From: an uncultured Ruminococcus sp.
GTDB taxonomy: Bacteria; Bacillota; Clostridia; Oscillospirales; Acutalibacteraceae
DNA: 9,337 bases
Assembly (NCBI GenBank): GCA_902767285.1
Contig: CACXHC010000209.1
Coordinates: forward strand, 1-9,337
Direction of reading: 5' to 3'
The notes beneath the pieces were generated by a model. It made no database searches. It was given only the letters and a program-made list of their open reading frames with translations, and was not told the DNA's origin. The position numbers were made by a program, and so were the translations under genes. Numbering within the stretch: the stretch's first letter is position 1; every line of letters begins with the position of its first letter. Of the stretch, positions 6,236 to 9,337 are shown one piece after another.

Positions 6236-7165
6236 TTACTGATTCGATTTATTAAGCATTTTTTCTACTTCCGAACGTTTTATCATTCTGCCGTTATAGA
6301 AAATATACTCATCTTTTGTATCGGAGATAAAGTCGGAGATCTCCTCTGCCTCCTGTTCGTTAATTTGAATTTTCTCCTGATTTTTCTTATTTTCGTCATA
6401 ATTCTTTTTATTTTCATCAAGAATATCAACCATGCTGTCATAAACGTAAAACGTTATTATATATTGAATTGTCGAAGGTAAAATAAAAATCTGCAAAAAT
6501 ATAATAACCGAAAAAATCACCCACAAATTATTCGCCATAAATAATACCGAAAAAACAATCGCCGAAAGAATTAATAAAGCAACTGTTGTTAACAAATTGT
6601 TTTTTAATTCTCCAAACGAAAATAAAAAACAATTGCGATATGTATTTTTTAGAGGAATATCAAGGGTGACCGTCATTATGTTCATGTAATATGACGCAAA
6701 AGAGATTCCCAAAGTTATCAGTATGGTTATAATAAGCGGAATCCAAAAAATAACGCTTGTTTTTGTACCATTATAATAAAGAGCTATTGAAAGATAACTG
6801 ACTGCCGTAATAATGCTTAATATTACTCCATTAATAAAAAATCTAAGAAAATTCTCTTTTAATCCTTTAATAAACGTTTTAATAATATTGTACTCTTTTT
6901 CACAATAAATATATCTGCATATAATAGTAACTCCCGACATACCTATATTCAAAAAAATCAATGCCGGAGATGCTGTTGCAAGATTTATTCCGTCCATTAA
7001 TCTGTATACAAAATAAATATAGCCTCCTGCTATAAGATTAAAAGGAAGAAAAAGTAAATTTGCCAAAACGATATGACCAAAATTAGCAAAATAAAGATTA
7101 AAAAATTGAACCGCTCGCATTGGCTTTCCGGATACAGCATCGGGATTTGCCCTTCTACCGGTCAT
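6236..7165 (-). CDS. Polytopic membrane protein, YesL/DUF624-like
   Basis: A 309-residue protein with about six hydrophobic helices (roughly 28-52, 66-86, 108-130, 137-160, 188-212, 216-240). The region FFNLYFANFGHIVLANLLFL and, after helix 2, an amphipathic YIYCEKEYNIIKTFIKGLKE followed by NFLRFFINGVIL resemble the DUF624 (YesL) layout. The match is by eye and moderate. The C-terminal 70 residues are cytoplasmic and strongly charged, with a tandem DENKKN repeat (about 6383-6421), ending in FYNGRMIKRSEVEKML, which looks like a small conserved tail motif. YesL proteins are of unknown function, some near sugar-utilisation genes; no such genes occur here. ATG 7165 has AGAAGG 6-7 nt upstream and follows the SpoIIM-like gene by 15 nt. 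Confidence 0.6.
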   Translation of the reverse strand: MTGRRANPDAVSGKPMRAVQFFNLYFANFGHIVLANLLFLPFNLIAGGYIYFVYRLMDGINLATASPALIFLNIGMSGVTIICRYIYCEKEYNIIKTFIKGLKENFLRFFINGVILSIITAVSYLSIALYYNGTKTSVIFWIPLIITILITLGISFASYYMNIMTVTLDIPLKNTYRNCFLFSFGELKNNLLTTVALLILSAIVFSVLFMANNLWVIFSVIIFLQIFILPSTIQYIITFYVYDSMVDILDENKKNYDENKKNQEKIQINEQEAEEISDFISDTKDEYIFYNGRMIKRSEVEKMLNKSNQ

Positions 7166-7180
7166 AAGACACCTTCTTTT

Positions 7181-7840
7181 TTAAGGAAACAATTTTCCTA
7201 TAATAAAATAAAGCAAAGTATCGGTAAGAGATGAGAAAACTATAATAATAAGAGAATATGCACCATTAAGAAATAATTGTACTAACTTTTTCTTCAATGG
7301 TACAGCTGAATCTCCGCCGATAACTGCGAGAAGTATCGAAAACGAAAATCCGATACAATATTGAGCAAAATAAATTATAGCCAAAGATGACAAAAAAATT
7401 CCTGCAAATGCCGTAGATAAAAAATAAGCTAATCCCGAAAATCCCTGTGATATGCAAAGGTATCCGGCAAAAACGCCATACTCGTATCCTTTAAAGAATA
7501 CCAGCACGGGAATTGCCGGAATTCCGGCCGGCGATAACGAAAAAAAGCATAACGCCGCTACACAAACAAATGATGCCGAAAACGAATCTGCAAATACTGA
7601 AAACGGAGTTTTCTTTACAAATGAAATCGGAACAGATAAAAACAACTTGTCTGTATTATTTAATTTTTCGGGGGCTGACGATACCGTGTTAATAGTTCCG
7701 AGAATCATTCCTGATATTATAAGAACAAGGAAAAATATAACAAGTCCATATTGACGGAAGAACATCTTTAAACGGTATTTTAACGATATTGTTTCTGACT
7801 GTTCTACGGATTGCGGAAGTGATATTACTAAACTTTTCAT
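7181..7840 (-). CDS. Stage II sporulation protein M-like (SpoIIM/DUF95) membrane protein
   Basis: A 219-residue integral membrane protein with about five hydrophobic helices after a 30-residue cytoplasmic N-terminus. The length, the early single helix (YGLVIFFLVLIISGMILGTI), and the central pattern PAIPVLVFFKGYEYGVFAGY followed by more helices fit the SpoIIM family. In Bacillus, SpoIIM works with SpoIIP and SpoIID in septal peptidoglycan removal during engulfment; family members also occur outside sporulation. No other sporulation gene is in the window, so a true spoIIM role is uncertain. ATG 7840 has the ribosome binding site AAAGGA 8 nt upstream. That site lies inside a hairpin arm in the 65-nt gap after proC, which may lower its translation. 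Confidence 0.55.
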   Translation of the reverse strand: MKSLVISLPQSVEQSETISLKYRLKMFFRQYGLVIFFLVLIISGMILGTINTVSSAPEKLNNTDKLFLSVPISFVKKTPFSVFADSFSASFVCVAALCFFSLSPAGIPAIPVLVFFKGYEYGVFAGYLCISQGFSGLAYFLSTAFAGIFLSSLAIIYFAQYCIGFSFSILLAVIGGDSAVPLKKKLVQLFLNGAYSLIIIVFSSLTDTLLYFIIGKLFP

Positions 7841-7886
7841 ACAACATATCCTTTCAGAAATCTTTTTTACTAAAAGAATATGTTGT
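7841..7886 (-). promoter_or_regulatory. Hairpin covering the SpoIIM-like ribosome binding site
   Basis: ACAACATATCCTTT (7841-7854) pairs with AAAGAATATGTTGT (7873-7886), giving 13 of 14 pairs with one C/A mismatch and an 18-nt loop. On the minus-strand transcript the downstream arm contains the AAAGGA ribosome binding site and ends directly before the ATG. There is no T-tract, so this is not a terminator. Translational control or an mRNA processing or stability element are both possible. Confidence 0.55.
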
Positions 7887-7905
7887 TTGAATTTACTTTA
7901 TGAAT

Positions 7906-8706
7906 TTATTTTGAAAGCTCGTTGGCTCTTTTGGTACAAGCGTCCATAGCTTCCAGTACAGAATTATAGAAATCTTTCTCCTCAAGTTTTTCAAGAGCTT
8001 TCAGTGTTGTTCCGCCAGGAGAAGATACTTTCTTTATGAGAGTGTCAGGGGTATCGCCCGATTTTTCGAGCATCTCGGCACTTCCCTTGAGTGTTGCACA
8101 AACGAGTTTTAATGCTTCGGATTCGTCTATACCTTCTTTAACAGCATAATCGACCATAGCTTTTGCAAAAAGATAAATATATGCCGGACTGCTTCCGTTT
8201 ACCGCTATAACACTGTTCATTTGAGATTCGTCAAGAATTGCTGTTACTCCTCCGGCAGAGAACATATTATAAACATATTCGAAATCCTCGTCTGAAATAT
8301 TTCTTTTGCTGAGGGCTGTTGCACCTACTCCAAGCAATAACGGAGTATTTGGCATAACTCTAACCATCGGACAATCTGTTCCGATTGCATGTGCGATATA
8401 ATCGGTAGATATTCCGGCTGCGATAGTAACAAGCACTTTTTCATTGGTCACTGCCGGTTTTATATTTTCGAGAACTTCGGAATAATTCTGAGGTTTTACC
8501 GCAAGAACAGTTATATCAGAATTTTTAACGACGTTTTCGGCACTATCGGAAGTTTGTATTCCTTTTTCTTTTGCGAGTAACTCAAGCTTATCGGGAAGAA
8601 CATCAAAAACCGTGATATGCTCGCCGTCAGCTGATCCGCTGCGGAGAATCCCTCCTATTATTGCCGTTGCCATATTTCCTGCACCTATAAAACCAATTCT
8701 TTTCAT
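7906..8706 (-). CDS. proC: Pyrroline-5-carboxylate reductase
   Basis: Catalyses the last step of proline synthesis, NAD(P)H-dependent reduction of 1-pyrroline-5-carboxylate to proline, in the cytoplasm. The 266-residue protein is of normal length. It opens with the Rossmann motif GFIGAGNMATAIIGG, then VLAVKPQNY, the conserved VRVMPNTPLLLGVG, and the helical dimer domain with VNGSSPAYIYLFAKAMVDYA. The family signature GTLKGSAEML-type and VSSPGGTTLKALEKLE segments follow. ATG 8706 is preferred over GTG 8724: the sequence AAAGGA lies 9 nt upstream of the ATG, and the GTG overlaps the stop of the preceding gene. It is the second gene of the operon. No proA or proB is in the window. Confidence 0.95.
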   Translation of the reverse strand: MKRIGFIGAGNMATAIIGGILRSGSADGEHITVFDVLPDKLELLAKEKGIQTSDSAENVVKNSDITVLAVKPQNYSEVLENIKPAVTNEKVLVTIAAGISTDYIAHAIGTDCPMVRVMPNTPLLLGVGATALSKRNISDEDFEYVYNMFSAGGVTAILDESQMNSVIAVNGSSPAYIYLFAKAMVDYAVKEGIDESEALKLVCATLKGSAEMLEKSGDTPDTLIKKVSSPGGTTLKALEKLEEKDFYNSVLEAMDACTKRANELSK

Positions 8707-8723
8707 ATTGAATTTTCCTTTCA

Positions 8724-9236
8724 CTATTTTTTTAATAATTTATTTTGGATTTTAAGTTTATAGATTTCTATTGATCGGCTCAATGCCAAATCATAAGTAA
8801 ACATTACAAAATTTGCTATTGCCACAATAAAAACAGTATTTGTTCCGAAACTTTCTTTGGGAATTCCCAAAAACGTAATAGCAATAAAATAATACGCACT
8901 GCACATTAAATTAATGTATAGTGCTTTTATAGCGATTCTTATAAAAATTTTTTGTTTTTTTATCTTATATTTCAGTATTGGATAGAATCCCGCCAAAAGT
9001 AAGAAAACTATCACTTCTTCTTTATCTGACACTAAAACCATCGCCAAAACCGAAACAGCACAATATACACATACGGCATACTTTGCTCCAAATTCTTCTG
9101 CAACGATTGCCACACAGATTCCGGCTAATATTGGCGAACAATAAACCAGTACCGAGAATAATGAGCCGATAAGCATAAAAACAATCGATAATGCTGTAAT
9201 CATTCCACACAAAGCCACTTTAAAATTGTTTTTCAT
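8724..9236 (-). CDS. Small integral membrane protein, family not recognised
   Basis: A 170-residue hydrophobic protein with about five membrane helices (roughly 7-29, 31-50, 53-72, 99-122, 131-152) and basic cytoplasmic ends (KYKIKKQK loop, KLKIQNKLLKK tail). The even helix packing and small size recall S-components of ECF transporters or DUF2232-like proteins, but I see no diagnostic motif, so no function is assigned. ATG 9236 is chosen because AAAGG lies 10 nt upstream. The alternative TTG 9263 falls at the predicted transcription start and could not have a ribosome binding site on that transcript. First gene of the operon, ending 17 nt before the proC start. Confidence 0.7.
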   Translation of the reverse strand: MKNNFKVALCGMITALSIVFMLIGSLFSVLVYCSPILAGICVAIVAEEFGAKYAVCVYCAVSVLAMVLVSDKEEVIVFLLLAGFYPILKYKIKKQKIFIRIAIKALYINLMCSAYYFIAITFLGIPKESFGTNTVFIVAIANFVMFTYDLALSRSIEIYKLKIQNKLLKK

Positions 9237-9268
9237 TATTGCGGTGCCTTTCTTTGTAATCAATGTTA

Positions 9269-9297
9269 ATTATACTATTTTAATAAAATTTAGTCAA
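9269..9297 (-). promoter_or_regulatory. Sigma-A promoter of the six-gene proC operon
   Basis: On the minus strand TTGACT (9292-9297, one mismatch) and a perfect TATAAT (9269-9274) are separated by exactly 17 bp. Transcription would start near 9262, giving a leader of about 26 nt before ATG 9236. No riboswitch or attenuator fits in so short a leader. Confidence 0.8.
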
Positions 9298-9337
9298 CAC
9301 TTTACAGAATCCCTTTTCTAAAAAAATTAAGAAACCG

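Noticed and set aside
7452..7754. 100-residue plus-strand open frame opposite the SpoIIM-like gene
   Set aside because: No ribosome binding site or recognisable domain; it is antisense to a convincing membrane protein gene and has the odd composition expected of a shadow frame.

Overview
The window looks like chromosomal DNA from a low-GC, Gram-positive anaerobe of the class Clostridia, possibly a gut Ruminococcaceae/Oscillospirales relative. The evidence is AT-rich DNA, AAGGAGG-type ribosome binding sites, near-consensus sigma-A promoters, a clostripain-family lipoprotein, a SpoIIM-like protein, and a tRNA-Thr without an encoded CCA end. The genus is inference. There is no phage, IS element or CRISPR array, and no gene-free stretch over 300 bases.

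Left part, plus strand (1-3071): a sigma-A-like promoter leads into a clostripain-family (C11) cysteine peptidase lipoprotein. Its only well-placed start codon is out of frame with the rest of the gene because of an A10 run directly after codon 2. Next come a truncated GNAT acetyltransferase remnant and a 2H phosphoesterase (2'-5' RNA ligase-like) gene. A strong, probably bidirectional, terminator closes the block.

Middle, minus strand (3074-4580): a solitary tRNA-Thr(CGT) has its own promoter. Next to it is a two-gene operon encoding an XRE-type DNA-binding protein and an ImmA/IrrE-type zinc peptidase, overlapping by one base (TGATG). The peptidase carries a transmembrane helix and a C-terminal His/Cys domain predicted to lie outside the cell. 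By analogy with ImmR/ImmA, the pair may be a membrane-spanning switch: an outside signal activates the inside protease, which cleaves the XRE protein. Its promoter is flanked by 8-bp direct repeats, with an inverted repeat in the leader, as expected for autoregulation. This is the best candidate in the window for an undescribed system.

Right part, minus strand (4664-9297): a probable six-gene operon starts at a good promoter near the right edge. In transcription order it encodes a small unknown membrane protein, pyrroline-5-carboxylate reductase (proC), a SpoIIM-like membrane protein, a YesL/DUF624-like membrane protein, a calcineurin-like metallophosphoesterase, and an ASCH-DUF1810 fusion. 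Gaps are 13-17 nt, apart from about 65 nt after proC, where a hairpin covers the ribosome binding site of the SpoIIM-like gene. Only proline synthesis is a firm pathway assignment. The ASCH-DUF1810 protein, the metallophosphoesterase and the nearby 2H enzyme hint at RNA or nucleotide processing, but the sequence does not prove a link.
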